In this document: piece after piece, positions 10,472-21,027 of the stretch | How positions within the stretch are numbered: position 1 is the first letter of the stretch | Layout of the letters: each line of letters opens with the position of its first letter | Assembly: GCF_900142185.1 (NCBI RefSeq) | Contig: NZ_FQZZ01000003.1 | Coordinates: 434,001 to 498,000 of the forward strand | Length of the DNA stretch: 64,000 bases | Direction: 5' to 3' | Origin: Lutimaribacter pacificus | Lineage (GTDB): Bacteria; Pseudomonadota; Alphaproteobacteria; Rhodobacterales; Rhodobacteraceae | Translations under genes and position numbers: made by a program | Notes under the pieces: generated by a model | Database searches by the model: none | The model's input: the letters and a program-made list of their open reading frames with translations, nothing else | Told to the model about the DNA's origin: nothing

Positions 10472-11838
10472 TCCGCTGCCGTGGTGATGACGGGGCCGGG
10501 CTCGATCACCTCGCGCCGCGGGGCCAGGACGGCGTAGATGAACAGCAACGCGCCCAGCACCACGGCCACACCAGACCCGAACCGCATCACGTAGAAGACC
10601 CAGAGCTGGTCCTGCACGTCCATGTAGAACTCGCCGTTCACCCGTTGCAGGTGGGTCTGCACCGTGCCGGCGAAGGTCAGCGTGAAGGTCATGAACACCA
10701 TGCCACCCGCCATCAGCCAGAACGAGGCCATGTTGAGCACCTGGTTATAGGGATCGCGCCCTTTCAGGATCGGGAAGGCATAGGTGATGATCGCCAGGTT
10801 CAGCGCCACATAGGCCCCGAAGAACGCCAGGTGACCGTGCGCCGCGGTGATCTGCGTGCCGTGGGTATAATAGTTCACCCCGTGCAGCGTGTGCAGGAAG
10901 CCCCAGACGCCCGCGCCGAAGAACGCCAGCGTGGCACAGCCCAGCGCCCACAGCAGCGCGGCCTTGTTGGGGTGGTCGCGCCGCCCCTTCCAGACCATCA
11001 CGAAGGCAAAGGCCATCATGCCGAAGAACGGAACCACCTCGAGCGTCGAGAAGATCGAGCCGATCCACTGCCAGTAGCCCGGCATCCCGATCCAGTAATA
11101 ATGGTGCCCGGTCCCCAGGATGCCCGAGAACAGCGCCGTGGCGACGATGACATACAGCCATTTCTCGATCACCTCGCGGTCGACGCCGGTCAGCTTCAGC
11201 ATCAGGAAGGCCAGGATCGACGCCATCACCAGTTCCCACGTGGCCTCGACCCACAGGTGGACGATGAACCACCAGTACTGCTTGTCCAGCGCCAGGTTGG
11301 CGGGGTTGTAGAAGGCGAAGAGGAACAGCAGCGACAGCAGCCACAGGCCGAGCAGCAGGATATTGGTGATCGCCGTCTTCTTGCCGGCCAGAACCGTCAT
11401 GGTGACGTTGTAGAGAAAGATCAGCGCGGCGACGACGATGCCCACCTTGACCCATCGCGGCTGCTCGATGAACTCGCGCCCCTCGTTGCCCAGCAGGAAA
11501 TTCCCGTCGAACAGGTTGAAGAGATAGGTCACCACGACCCCCGCCGTGCCCACGATCAGGATCAGCAGTTGCAGATAGGCGAGCTTGGGCGAATGTATCT
11601 CGCGCTCGGCCTCCTCGGGCACGAGGTAATAGGCCGCCCCGAAAAAGCCGAGCAGCAACCAGACGATAAGGCTGTTGGTATGCAGCATCCGCCCGACATT
11701 GAAGGGCAGGATCTCGGACAGGAAGTTCGGGCTGACATAGATCCAGCCCAGGATCAGGCCCATGCTGACCTGCACGGCGAACAGGATCATCGCCACCAGG
11801 AAATACGCATAGGCGATTTTCTGCGTTTGATACTTCAT
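10468..11838 (-). CDS. norB: Nitric oxide reductase subunit B
   Basis: The catalytic subunit of cytochrome-c-dependent NO reductase (2 NO + 2 e- + 2 H+ to N2O + H2O), a heme-copper oxidase relative with iron in place of copper. The 456 residues are full length with about twelve membrane segments. Visible landmarks are GRMLHTNSLIVWLLLGFFGAAYYLVP (helix II His), HLWVEATWELVMASI (metal-site His and Glu), GTGHHYYWIG (two adjacent His ligands) and HGHLAFFGAYV (heme His). An AGGAGA ribosome site precedes the ATG. It lies 12 bases after norC. Confidence 0.98.
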   Translation of the reverse strand: MKYQTQKIAYAYFLVAMILFAVQVSMGLILGWIYVSPNFLSEILPFNVGRMLHTNSLIVWLLLGFFGAAYYLVPEEAEREIHSPKLAYLQLLILIVGTAGVVVTYLFNLFDGNFLLGNEGREFIEQPRWVKVGIVVAALIFLYNVTMTVLAGKKTAITNILLLGLWLLSLLFLFAFYNPANLALDKQYWWFIVHLWVEATWELVMASILAFLMLKLTGVDREVIEKWLYVIVATALFSGILGTGHHYYWIGMPGYWQWIGSIFSTLEVVPFFGMMAFAFVMVWKGRRDHPNKAALLWALGCATLAFFGAGVWGFLHTLHGVNYYTHGTQITAAHGHLAFFGAYVALNLAIITYAFPILKGRDPYNQVLNMASFWLMAGGMVFMTFTLTFAGTVQTHLQRVNGEFYMDVQDQLWVFYVMRFGSGVAVVLGALLFIYAVLAPRREVIEPGPVITTAAE

Positions 11839-11850
11839 TGTCTCGTCTCC

Positions 11851-12303
11851 TCAGCCCGCGTCGTTCGGCGGCCAGTCCTGCGCGCGGATCGTGTTGGTCC
11901 ACAGCAGGAAATCCGCCAGTTCGCGGTATTCCTCGTCGGTCAGGTTGAAATTCGGCATCTGGCGGCGGCCGGGAATGCCGGTGGGCATGGACTCCATCCA
12001 GCCCTTGAGCACGTCGAAGGCGGCCTCGGGGTCGTCCTGTACGCCCCAGCGGGTCATGACATTGGCCAGTTCCGGGGCGAAATAGGCGCCTTCGCCCAGT
12101 AGCGTGTGGCAGTTGATGCAGGCGTGTTTTTCCCAGATATGCTTGCCCGCGGCGACACTGTCGGTCAGCGTGGCCTTGTCCGTCGACACCTCGACGATGT
12201 AGCGGTGCGAATGGACCGACAGGCCCACGAATATTAGGATGAAAAAGAGCGACCCGCCGTAAAAGATGTTTCGGGCCATGCTCTTGGTCATGACTTCGCG
12301 CAT
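11851..12303 (-). CDS. norC: Nitric oxide reductase subunit C, membrane-anchored cytochrome c
   Basis: A 150-residue monoheme cytochrome c that passes electrons to NorB. One N-terminal membrane anchor (about residues 12-30) is followed by a periplasmic domain with heme motif CINCH (residues 62-66) and a Met ligand in RQMPNF. The start chosen is the ATG at 12303, behind GGAAGG. A frame reaching 12342 adds 13 residues with no support. The NNR box centred 72.5 bases upstream fits this start. Confidence 0.97.
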   Translation of the reverse strand: MREVMTKSMARNIFYGGSLFFILIFVGLSVHSHRYIVEVSTDKATLTDSVAAGKHIWEKHACINCHTLLGEGAYFAPELANVMTRWGVQDDPEAAFDVLKGWMESMPTGIPGRRQMPNFNLTDEEYRELADFLLWTNTIRAQDWPPNDAG

Positions 12304-12368
12304 GGCGCTGATCCTTCCCTTGGCAGTTTTCGATGCGCCCACATTTCCGCAGCGGCGCGAGTCGATCC

Positions 12369-12382
12369 TTAACGAAAGTCAA
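12369..12382 (-). promoter_or_regulatory. NNR/DNR-type operator of the nor operon
   Basis: Read toward norC the site is TTGACTTTCGTTAA, close to the FNR-family consensus TTGAC-N4-GTCAA. Its centre is 72.5 bases before the norC ATG, which places a class-II start site (-41.5) about 30 bases before the codon. Exactly the same 14 bases occur at 14533 and 16885. It sits 11 bases beyond the nirX stop. Confidence 0.88.
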
Positions 12383-12393
12383 TCGGGCGGCCG

Positions 12394-13281
12394 CTAAATC
12401 GCGGCGGCCTCGATCCGGGCCTGCGGAAAGGCGGCAAGGGCGGTGTCGATGGCGGCGCGATCCATCAGGCAAAACGCGGTGGACAGCGCATCGGCCAGCG
12501 CTGCCGAGCGGGCCGAGACCGCCACGGTGGACCAGCGCGGCGCGCGCCCGTCGGGATGCAGGATATGCGGCAGCCCGTCCGGCCCGATCCGCGTGGCCAT
12601 GGGCGAGGAGGTGGCCAGCGCCCGGTCGCGCAGCGTGATATCCGCCAGCCGCTGCCCCGCCGGGCCGGCGATGGCCGCGCGCCAGTCGCGCCCCTCGGGA
12701 TGCCGGCCAAGCGCCGCGATCTCGCCCATGTCGATCAGCACGTCCTGCAGCCCGCGCGCCCGCATCAGCGCCGCGATCCGGTCGGCGGCCCAGCCCTGGG
12801 CGATGCCGTTGAAGGTCAGCGCCGCGCCGGGCGGCAGCCGCAGCCCGCCATCGCGGCGCATCAGCCGCCCCCAGCCCGCCGCGGCGCGCGCCGCCGCCGG
12901 GTCGCGCCCCCCGGCCTGCGCCTCGAACACGCCCTGCACCGTGGGGTCGAACGCCCCGTCGGTGGCGTCATGTACACGGTCGCACAGCGCGACCAGCGCC
13001 GCGAAATCCCGCGAGGGGCGGGCCAGCAGGCCCGTGGCGTTCAACCGCGTCACCTCGGACCGGCGGTACAGCGAAAACCGACGTTCGATCCCGTCCAGCG
13101 CACGCGCCACGTCGCGCCACAGCGCGCGGGCGGCATCCGGCGCCAGCCCCGCCACCGACAGGCGCAGATCGGCCCCCAGCGCCCGGCCCTGCCAGTGCTG
13201 CAGGCCGGGCGCGGCCAGCGCGGGGCCGGCGGCCAGCGCGGCGGCCGTGACGGTCAGGAAGCGGCGGCGGCCCAGGCTCAT
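12394..13281 (-). CDS. nirX: ApbE-type FAD:protein FMN transferase, NirX/NosX group
   Basis: A 295-residue periplasmic flavin transferase that covalently attaches FMN to a Thr of a partner protein. It begins with a twin-arginine signal (RRRFLT followed by an Ala-rich core, cleavage near residue 24). Family landmarks are FNGIAQGWAADRI (the usual GGIAKG position), DVLIDMGEIAALG and the ATSSPM strand. Its likely substrate here is the FMN domain of NirI, two genes upstream. The start overlaps the nnrS stop (ATGA), so nnrS-nirX form a unit. NosX is the alternative name, but no nos genes are in the window. Confidence 0.87.
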   Translation of the reverse strand: MSLGRRRFLTVTAAALAAGPALAAPGLQHWQGRALGADLRLSVAGLAPDAARALWRDVARALDGIERRFSLYRRSEVTRLNATGLLARPSRDFAALVALCDRVHDATDGAFDPTVQGVFEAQAGGRDPAAARAAAGWGRLMRRDGGLRLPPGAALTFNGIAQGWAADRIAALMRARGLQDVLIDMGEIAALGRHPEGRDWRAAIAGPAGQRLADITLRDRALATSSPMATRIGPDGLPHILHPDGRAPRWSTVAVSARSAALADALSTAFCLMDRAAIDTALAAFPQARIEAAAI

Positions 13282-14477
13282 GCCGCCCCCCTTTGGGCGG
13301 TCAGGCGCGGCCCCCAGAACACCGGCCAGAGCGACACGGTGAACAACGTGAAGGCCAGCAGCCACAGCGCCCCCGACCCCAGTACCGCGGGATAGTAGAA
13401 CGCGGGCCAGGCCGAACCGGCAAAGCGCAGCGCGGCGGCCAGCGGCACCAGCCCATAGGCCAGCGCCACGCCCTCGGGCGCGACCAGCGCACGCCCTGAA
13501 TGGCCCAGTGCGGCGCGCGACATCACCGACAGCGTCATGCCGCCGACACCGCCGATGCCCAGCACGTGCAGCGCCGCCACCTCGGACCCGAGGCCGAGCC
13601 AGGCCAGGCCCATAAGGATCAGGCCCAGCGCCGACATGGCGTAGGACAGGTGCAGCGTCCACAGGATCGGCTGGCGCAGGCACCAGCCGCCACGCCAGAA
13701 CGCAAGCCGCCCCAGCGCCGCCGCCCCGGCCAGCAGCGCGGGCACGGCGATGACGGGCTCGGGCAGGCGTGCCAGCATGGCCAGCGGCACCAGCATCGCC
13801 GCGGCAATGGCGGGTATCGCCAGCGGGCGGGGGTCGCGCGGCAGGCCGGTTTCGCGCCCCTCGCGGATCATCGCGTTGCGGGTAAAGGCGGGCGTCACCC
13901 GCCCGCCCAGCACCGCGATCAGCGCCGCCAGCGACAGCAGCCCGGTGCGCAGCCCCTCGTTCGCGCCGCCCGCAGTCAGCCCGGCCCATTCCAGGTGCAC
14001 CGACAGGTTGCCCGCCCAGAACACCGCGATCACCGCCAGCAGGATCATCTGTTGCGGCTTCGGCCGTTTCCACAGCATCCCCAGAAGCCGCCCGGCGACC
14101 AGCGGCAGGAAGGCCAGGTCCAGAACCGCCACCAGCAGGTCGGGCAGGCTGGCCGACCACCAGATGCCCATCCGCCCCGCCAGCCACAGCGCCGCCGCCC
14201 CGGCGAAGAACGGCACCGGCGCCGACGGCCCGCCGGTCCAGTTCGGCGCGGCGGTCATCAGGAAGCCCGCGACCGCGGCCGCCCCGTAGCCGAATATCAT
14301 CTCATGCGCATGCCACAGATGCGGCGCCTGCGCGAAAGGCATGTCGTTGACCATGCCGCCAAGGGCGTGCACGGCGAGCCAGCCCTCCCACACGATCATG
14401 GTGAAGACGGCGAACAGGCCCGCGGCCAGAAAGAACACGCGGAACCCGGCGGTAAACAGGCGATGCAGGGGTGTCAT
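13278..14477 (-). CDS. nnrS: NnrS family protein
   Basis: A 399-residue membrane protein with about twelve hydrophobic segments. NnrS is a heme- and copper-containing membrane protein that protects against nitrosative stress and is part of NO-responsive regulons. The N-terminal FTAGFRVFFLAAGLFAVFTM and HAHEMIFGYGAAAVAGFLMTAAPNW stretches are family hallmarks. The start is the ATG at 14477 behind GGAG. A frame open to 14546 runs through the NNR box and cannot be coding. nirX follows with a four-base overlap. Confidence 0.93.
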   Translation of the reverse strand: MTPLHRLFTAGFRVFFLAAGLFAVFTMIVWEGWLAVHALGGMVNDMPFAQAPHLWHAHEMIFGYGAAAVAGFLMTAAPNWTGGPSAPVPFFAGAAALWLAGRMGIWWSASLPDLLVAVLDLAFLPLVAGRLLGMLWKRPKPQQMILLAVIAVFWAGNLSVHLEWAGLTAGGANEGLRTGLLSLAALIAVLGGRVTPAFTRNAMIREGRETGLPRDPRPLAIPAIAAAMLVPLAMLARLPEPVIAVPALLAGAAALGRLAFWRGGWCLRQPILWTLHLSYAMSALGLILMGLAWLGLGSEVAALHVLGIGGVGGMTLSVMSRAALGHSGRALVAPEGVALAYGLVPLAAALRFAGSAWPAFYYPAVLGSGALWLLAFTLFTVSLWPVFWGPRLTAQRGAA

Positions 14478-14532
14478 TGCGGTCTCCGTTGCGTTTGCAG
14501 ACTCAGAATGACGCCGGTGCCGTGCGGATGCC

Positions 14533-14546
14533 TTAACGAAAGTCAA
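14533..14546 (-). promoter_or_regulatory. NNR/DNR-type operator of nnrS-nirX
   Basis: TTGACTTTCGTTAA when read toward nnrS, identical to the boxes before norC and between nirI and nirS. Its centre is 62.5 bases before the nnrS ATG. Confidence 0.87.
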
Positions 14547-14619
14547 CTTACCAGAATCATCAGGTTTAACCGACGAGGGCAGAGTCGCGGGAATTCTCTG
14601 CCGTTCGGGTAGGCCGCAA

Positions 14620-14782
14620 CCGAAGGGCAGCGCACGGCCGCGGTCGGGCGATCCGACGGCTGTGAGTGGCAGTTTATCGTGCCGCCACCTCCTCCCTCAG
14701 ACCGTGGCACTTACGGCAGCCAATCGCCCGGCCGGGGGGCGGCCGTGCGATGCCCGGGCCGCTGCGCGGCCGTTCCGGGCTG
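14620..14782 (+). repeat. Dispersed palindromic repeat, copy A
   Basis: This stretch fills most of the 285-base gap between nnrS and the end of nirI. A core of 147 bases (14636-14782) matches the reverse complement of 57006-57152 at most positions without a large gap; weaker similarity extends about 15 bases further left. The right end (14745-14782) can fold into a long GC-rich hairpin around GCGCG and is found again at 28784. No protein in any frame looks real. The rest of this gap shows nothing I recognise. Confidence 0.82.
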
Positions 14783-14831
14783 GGTGTGCCCTTCCAGTAT
14801 CGCTTCGTGCGACAAATACCCCGATCCCCCG

Positions 14832-16820
14832 TCACCCGCCCGCCCGTGCGCGGCGTTTCAGTACCGGGCATTGCGTGCCGTCGCTCATGATGACCTGGCA
14901 GCGCAGGCACAGCACGCATTCGTTGGGGTTGATCCGCCCCACCGAATCGATGGCGCCCACGGTGCATTTCGTTTCGCACAGCCGGCATTCGCGGCCGCAT
15001 TGCGGGCGGCGGTGCAGCCAGTCGAAGATCTTGAGCTTGGCCGGAATCGCCAGCCCCGCCCCCAGAGGGCAAAGGTAACGGCAATAGAAGCGTTCGATGA
15101 ACAGCCCCGCCGCCAGCAGCACGAGGACGAACAGGACGAACGGCCAGGCCCGCAGCATCCGCATGGAAATCGCCGTCTTGAACGGCTCGGCCTCGGCCAG
15201 GATCAGCGCGTCGCGCATCGAATAGAAGGACAGCGCGACGATGGCCACGAAAAGCGTGTACTTGATGATCCAAAGCCGCTCGTGCAGGGCCTGCGGCACG
15301 GCAACCTGTTTCACGCCCAGTTTCACCGCCAGCCCGTTCAGCAGCTCCTGCAACGCGCCGAAGGGGCACAGCCAGCCGCAATAGACCCCCCTGCCCCAGA
15401 ACAGCAGCCCCAGCGCGACGAACCCCCAGAGCAGGAAGATCACCGGCTCGATCAGGAAGGTCTCCCACCGGAACCCCTCCAGCAGCGCGTGCAGGAAAGC
15501 GACCACCTGCACGATGCTGAGCTGCCCGTTCAGCCCGAGACCCAGCACCACGAAGGTGACCGACAGGAATCCGATGCGCCCATAGCGCCACAGCTTCGGC
15601 CGCCGGGTGATCGCCTCCTGGAACAGGAATACCAGCCCCAGCACCGCCAGCAGGGCGGCGACCACAGCGATTTCGGGGCGGTCGTCGCGCCACGCCTGCC
15701 GCCACAGTGGCTCGGGCTCGGGCGGGGGCGCGGTGCGGAACGCCTGCGGCAGGGTATAATCGGCCTGCGCGCCCAGCGTCACCGCGCCGCCATCGGCGGC
15801 CGGGCGGCTGGCGGTGACCTGCACCGAGAACGGGCGCAGCGGGTCGATGGCCGGGGGCAGCCGGTAAAGGCCGATCTCGCGGAAGGTCGGCGCCCCCGCG
15901 ATGGCCAGGCGTTTCACCAGGTGGAAATCCCCGGCCCGCGGCTGGTGGACGGTGTCGCCCTGGACGATGCGCAGCCGGTCGAACACGCCGCTGCGCCGCC
16001 ATTCGGTGCCGCGCGGCGAATGCACCCCCGCCGACAGGATGGCCAGCATGGTTTCGCCCGGCCCCAGGTTGCCCACCGCGCGGGTGAATTCCTGTTGCCC
16101 CAGCAGGTTCTGCCCCACCGTGGGCGGATCGACCAGCCCGGCCCGGATGTCGATGAACGCGCCGTCGCCCGGCGCGGGCGGCACCCTTGCCCCGGCCAGT
16201 TCCTGCGCCGCCTCGTTCAGCGAGACATAGAGCGGCACCAGCGCGCCGGTGGCGGTCAGATCGTCCCATGTCATCGGCCGGAACCCCACCCTGTCGATCC
16301 CGCCCGAGGCGGCGATGATCCCCCGCCCGATGGCCAGCGTGCGCGCGGTGCGCAGGATGCCGTCGCGGATCACCCCGGTGGACACCGTGGCACGGCTGAT
16401 CACGTCGGGCAGGTCCGCCGCGCTGTCCTGCGGCGGGCGGGTCAGGTCGTAGCCCGCGAAGCTGCCGACATAGGCGGCGATATCCTGATCGGAAATGCCC
16501 AGCGTCAGCACCGGCTCGTTATGGCGAACCAGCTCGGCCCCGGAAATCACGCCCTGCGGATCGACCGCCACCAGAACGTCGAGCGGGCGGCCGGAATAGC
16601 CCACGGACCCGGCGATTTCCGATGTCGACCCCAGATGCCCCAGCACGCGCCCGTCGCCGCGCGCGATCCAGCCGGGCACACCGTCCCCGATCCGGGTCAG
16701 CGTCACCGCGCCGTCATGGTCCAGCAGGCGCGCGGCCATCGCGGGCGTGGGCCCCTCCTCCTGCGCCGCCGCCTGCACGGCCCACAGGCAGAAAACCATC
16801 CAGACAATTCTCAGGACCAT
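14832..16820 (-). CDS. nirI: NirI, NosR-like flavo-iron-sulfur membrane protein
   Basis: A 662-residue membrane regulator or electron-transfer protein needed for nirS expression or activity in Paracoccus. It has a signal peptide (about 1-19), a periplasmic FMN-binding domain whose flavin-Thr motif reads SRATVST at 142-148, then several membrane segments. Two polyferredoxin-type motifs follow (CGWLCPFGA and CRYLCPLGA), and the C-terminus has clusters CRLCETKC and CVLCLRC. NosR is the close paralogue; divergence from nirS favours NirI. I chose the ATG at 16820 because it lies 71.5 bases from the NNR box centre, as at the other promoters. ATG 16847 would leave almost no leader. Confidence 0.9.
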   Translation of the reverse strand: MVLRIVWMVFCLWAVQAAAQEEGPTPAMAARLLDHDGAVTLTRIGDGVPGWIARGDGRVLGHLGSTSEIAGSVGYSGRPLDVLVAVDPQGVISGAELVRHNEPVLTLGISDQDIAAYVGSFAGYDLTRPPQDSAADLPDVISRATVSTGVIRDGILRTARTLAIGRGIIAASGGIDRVGFRPMTWDDLTATGALVPLYVSLNEAAQELAGARVPPAPGDGAFIDIRAGLVDPPTVGQNLLGQQEFTRAVGNLGPGETMLAILSAGVHSPRGTEWRRSGVFDRLRIVQGDTVHQPRAGDFHLVKRLAIAGAPTFREIGLYRLPPAIDPLRPFSVQVTASRPAADGGAVTLGAQADYTLPQAFRTAPPPEPEPLWRQAWRDDRPEIAVVAALLAVLGLVFLFQEAITRRPKLWRYGRIGFLSVTFVVLGLGLNGQLSIVQVVAFLHALLEGFRWETFLIEPVIFLLWGFVALGLLFWGRGVYCGWLCPFGALQELLNGLAVKLGVKQVAVPQALHERLWIIKYTLFVAIVALSFYSMRDALILAEAEPFKTAISMRMLRAWPFVLFVLVLLAAGLFIERFYCRYLCPLGAGLAIPAKLKIFDWLHRRPQCGRECRLCETKCTVGAIDSVGRINPNECVLCLRCQVIMSDGTQCPVLKRRARAGG

Positions 16821-16884
16821 CGCCGGTTTCCCCCGTCTCGCTGGCATGTCGCGCGGACCCTGCCGGACCCGGCCCGCCGCCACC

Positions 16885-18718
<1,834 letters not shown>

Positions 18719-18726
18719 CGCCCCAC

Positions 18727-18756
18727 CGGGCAGGGGGGCATCCCCCTGCCCGACCT
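18727..18756 (+). terminator. Attenuator hairpin between nirS and nirE
   Basis: CGGGCAGGGGG and CCCCCTGCCCG form a perfect 11-bp stem with a four-base loop, followed by ACCTTT. It ends nine bases after the nirS stop. It probably stabilises or partly terminates the abundant nirS message so that the heme d1 biosynthesis genes are made at a lower level. Confidence 0.75.
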
Positions 18757-18789
18757 TTCCCCCGAGATATGTCAGCGAAAGAGCCAGCC

Positions 18790-19566
18790 ATGAAAGATAT
18801 CAAACCGGGCAAGGTATTCCTTATCGGCGCGGGGCCGGGCGATCCCGACCTGCTGACCGTCAGGGCGCTCAGGACGCTGCAATCCGCCGATATCGTGGTG
18901 TTCGACCGGCTGGTCAGCCCCGAGATCATGGCGCTGGTGCCCGCCGCCGCCCAGCGTATCGACGTGGGCAAGATGCCCCGGCGCCACCGCGTGCCGCAGG
19001 ACGAGATCAACGCGCTGCTGGTCGACCTGGCCCGCGAGGGCCTGACCGTGGTGCGGCTGAAGGGCGGCGATCCGCTGATCTTCGGCCGCGGCAGCGAAGA
19101 GGCGGCGGAACTGCGGGCCGCCGGGATCGCCTTCGAATACGTGCCCGGCATCACCTCGGCGCAGGGCGCGGCCTGTTCGACCGGCGTGCCGCTGACCCAT
19201 CGCGGGCTGGCCACCGGCGTGCGCTATGTCACCGGCCACCGCGCGCATGACGCGCAGCTGGATCTCGACTGGGCCTCGCTGGCCTGCGAGAACACGACGC
19301 TCGTCATCTACATGGGCGCGATGAACATCGCCGAAATCTCGGCGCAGCTGATGGTGCACGGGTTGCCCGCCGACCTGCCGGTGATGGCCGTCAGCGCCGC
19401 CACCACGCCGCGCGAAACGCGCATCCTGTCCACCCTTGTCCGCATCCCCGAGGATGTTGCGCGGGCCGATCCCGCCGCGCCGGTGCTGTTCGTGATCGGG
19501 CATGTCGTGTCGCTCTGCCCGCAGGACGGGATGGCCGATGCCGAAAGGGTGGCCGCCTATGCGTAA
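18790..19566 (+). CDS. nirE: Uroporphyrinogen-III C-methyltransferase, heme d1 pathway
   Basis: A 258-residue SAM-dependent enzyme making precorrin-2, the first committed step toward siroheme and heme d1. Motifs: VFLIGAGPGDPDLLTVRA (SAM site), VPQDEIN, VVRLKGGDPLIFGRG, and the GITSAQGAA loop. I chose ATG 18790 behind GAAAGAG; ATG 18769, in frame, would add seven residues and has no ribosome site. A second SUMT lies at 52884 in the sulfur operon. Its place in the nir operon assigns this copy to heme d1. Confidence 0.95.
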   Translation: MKDIKPGKVFLIGAGPGDPDLLTVRALRTLQSADIVVFDRLVSPEIMALVPAAAQRIDVGKMPRRHRVPQDEINALLVDLAREGLTVVRLKGGDPLIFGRGSEEAAELRAAGIAFEYVPGITSAQGAACSTGVPLTHRGLATGVRYVTGHRAHDAQLDLDWASLACENTTLVIYMGAMNIAEISAQLMVHGLPADLPVMAVSAATTPRETRILSTLVRIPEDVARADPAAPVLFVIGHVVSLCPQDGMADAERVAAYA

Positions 19567-19876
19567 GGCCGCACTATGCCTGTGCCTGCTGCTGGGCGCC
19601 GCGCCGGTCCGGGCCGAGATGCCCGCCCCCCGCGCCGCCGAGCTGGAGCATATGGTGATCCAGGATTGCGGATCGTGCCACGGCCTGACGATGAAGGGCG
19701 GGCTGGGCAGCCCGCTGACCCGCGATGTGCTGGACGGCGCACCGCCCGAGGCGCTGGCCAGCATCATCCTGGACGGTGTGCCCGGCACCGCCATGCCGCC
19801 CTGGCGCCCGCTGCTGACCGAGGCCGAGGCGCTGTGGATCGCCCAATACCTTCTGACAATGGAGCCCGCACGATGA
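19559..19876 (+). CDS. nirC: NirC, small periplasmic cytochrome c
   Basis: A 105-residue monoheme cytochrome c55x with a signal peptide cleaved near residue 19 and heme motif CGSCH (37-41). The Met ligand is probably in GTAMPPW. NirC can donate electrons to NirS and may act in the last step of heme d1 formation. The true ATG (19559) overlaps the nirE stop by eight bases and has AAAGGG upstream. The frame open from 19502 is a shadow of nirE. Confidence 0.92.
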   Translation: MRKAALCLCLLLGAAPVRAEMPAPRAAELEHMVIQDCGSCHGLTMKGGLGSPLTRDVLDGAPPEALASIILDGVPGTAMPPWRPLLTEAEALWIAQYLLTMEPAR

Positions 19877-21024
19877 AACGCCTGCTTGCCGCCACCGCCA
19901 TGGCCCTGCTGCCCCTGACCGCCCTGTCCGACACGGCGATCCGCGCCACCGGCGACCTGGGGCTGGTGATCGAACGCGCCAGCGGCTCGCTGGTGCTGGT
20001 CGATCGCTCGGACCGCGCGGCGCTGGCCCGTATCGAGGGCCTGGGCGATCTGTCCCATGCCTCGATGACCTACAGCCCCGACGAACGTTTCGCCTATGTC
20101 TTTGCCCGTGACGGCGGGTTGTCAAAGGTCGACCTGCTGGCCGGCGAAGTTGTCGCGCGCACCGTGCAGGCGGGCAATTCCATCGGCGGGGCGATCTCGG
20201 ACGATGGCCGGCTGGTGGCGGTGTCGAACTACACCCCCGGCGGGGTCAGGGTGTTCGACGCCGACACGCTGGAGCTGGTGGCCGACGTGCCGATGGCGGG
20301 CAAGACCATCGGGCTTGCCGATCTGCCGGGCCGCCGTTTCGCCTGGGCCGTATGGGACACGGGCGAAGTGTTCATCGGCGATTTTTCCGGGGCCGAGCCC
20401 GCCATCACGTCGCTGGGCGTGGCCGGGGCCAACCCGTTCGACGCCGTCGTGACCGAAGATGCCAGCACCTATCTTGTCGGGCTGTTCGGGGAAAAGGGCG
20501 TGGTCGCCATCGACCTCTGGGCCGACCCGCCGGTGACAACGAAGTTCCTGAAGGATTACGGCAAGGTCGAGGACGACATGCCGGTCTACAAGATGCCGCA
20601 CCTGCAGGGCTGGGCCTTTTCCGAGGGGCAGTTCGTGCTGCCCGCCGTGGGCCGCCACGAATTGCTGTGGGTGGACCGGGCCACGTTGCAGGAAACCGGC
20701 CGCACGCCGGTGCATGGCCAACCGGTGTTCATCATCGCGCAGCCGGCCTCTCCTTACGTCTGGGTCAACTATGCCACGCCGCTGAACGGGGTGGTGCAGG
20801 TGGTGGATTCGCGCACGCATGACGTGGTCAAAACGCTGGAGCCGGGCCGCGCCATGCTGCACATGGAATTCGCACCGCGCGGCGCCGAGGTCTGGATGTC
20901 GTCGCGCGACGACAACAAGGTGCTGATCTACGACACCCGCACGTTCGAGAAACTGGCCGAGATCGACGCCACCGCGCCATCGGGCATCTTCTTCACCGCC
21001 CGCGCGCACCAGCCGGGGCTGTAG
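19873..21024 (+). CDS. nirF: NirF, heme d1 biosynthesis protein
   Basis: A 383-residue periplasmic protein with a signal peptide (about 1-18) and a propeller fold like the d1 domain of NirS but without a cytochrome c domain. NirF is needed for a late step of heme d1 formation. Repeating blade motifs (SPDERFAYVFARDG, SDDGRLVAVSNY, APRGAEVWMSSRDD) are visible. No lipobox Cys follows the signal, so this copy looks soluble, unlike the Pseudomonas lipoprotein. It overlaps nirC by four bases (ATGA). Confidence 0.94.
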   Translation: MKRLLAATAMALLPLTALSDTAIRATGDLGLVIERASGSLVLVDRSDRAALARIEGLGDLSHASMTYSPDERFAYVFARDGGLSKVDLLAGEVVARTVQAGNSIGGAISDDGRLVAVSNYTPGGVRVFDADTLELVADVPMAGKTIGLADLPGRRFAWAVWDTGEVFIGDFSGAEPAITSLGVAGANPFDAVVTEDASTYLVGLFGEKGVVAIDLWADPPVTTKFLKDYGKVEDDMPVYKMPHLQGWAFSEGQFVLPAVGRHELLWVDRATLQETGRTPVHGQPVFIIAQPASPYVWVNYATPLNGVVQVVDSRTHDVVKTLEPGRAMLHMEFAPRGAEVWMSSRDDNKVLIYDTRTFEKLAEIDATAPSGIFFTARAHQPGL

Positions 21025-21027
21025 GCG

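Noticed and set aside
10745-12472. A 575-codon minus-strand open frame overlapping norC and norB in another frame
   Set aside because: It crosses both real genes and the NNR box and shows Arg/Gly-rich shadow sequence.
14478-14546. N-terminal extension of nnrS starting MTFVK
   Set aside because: The extension translates the NNR box itself; a regulatory site at -41.5 cannot be inside the coding region of the gene it drives. The same MTFVK artefact appears before nirI.
14620-14782. A small conserved protein gene in the dispersed repeat
   Set aside because: Frames through both copies share some residues only because the DNA is repeated; no shared start, ribosome site or stop supports translation.
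14832-16820. Calling this gene nosR
   Set aside because: NosR and NirI are close paralogues, but it is divergent from nirS, shares its operator and no nosZ is near, so NirI is the better name.
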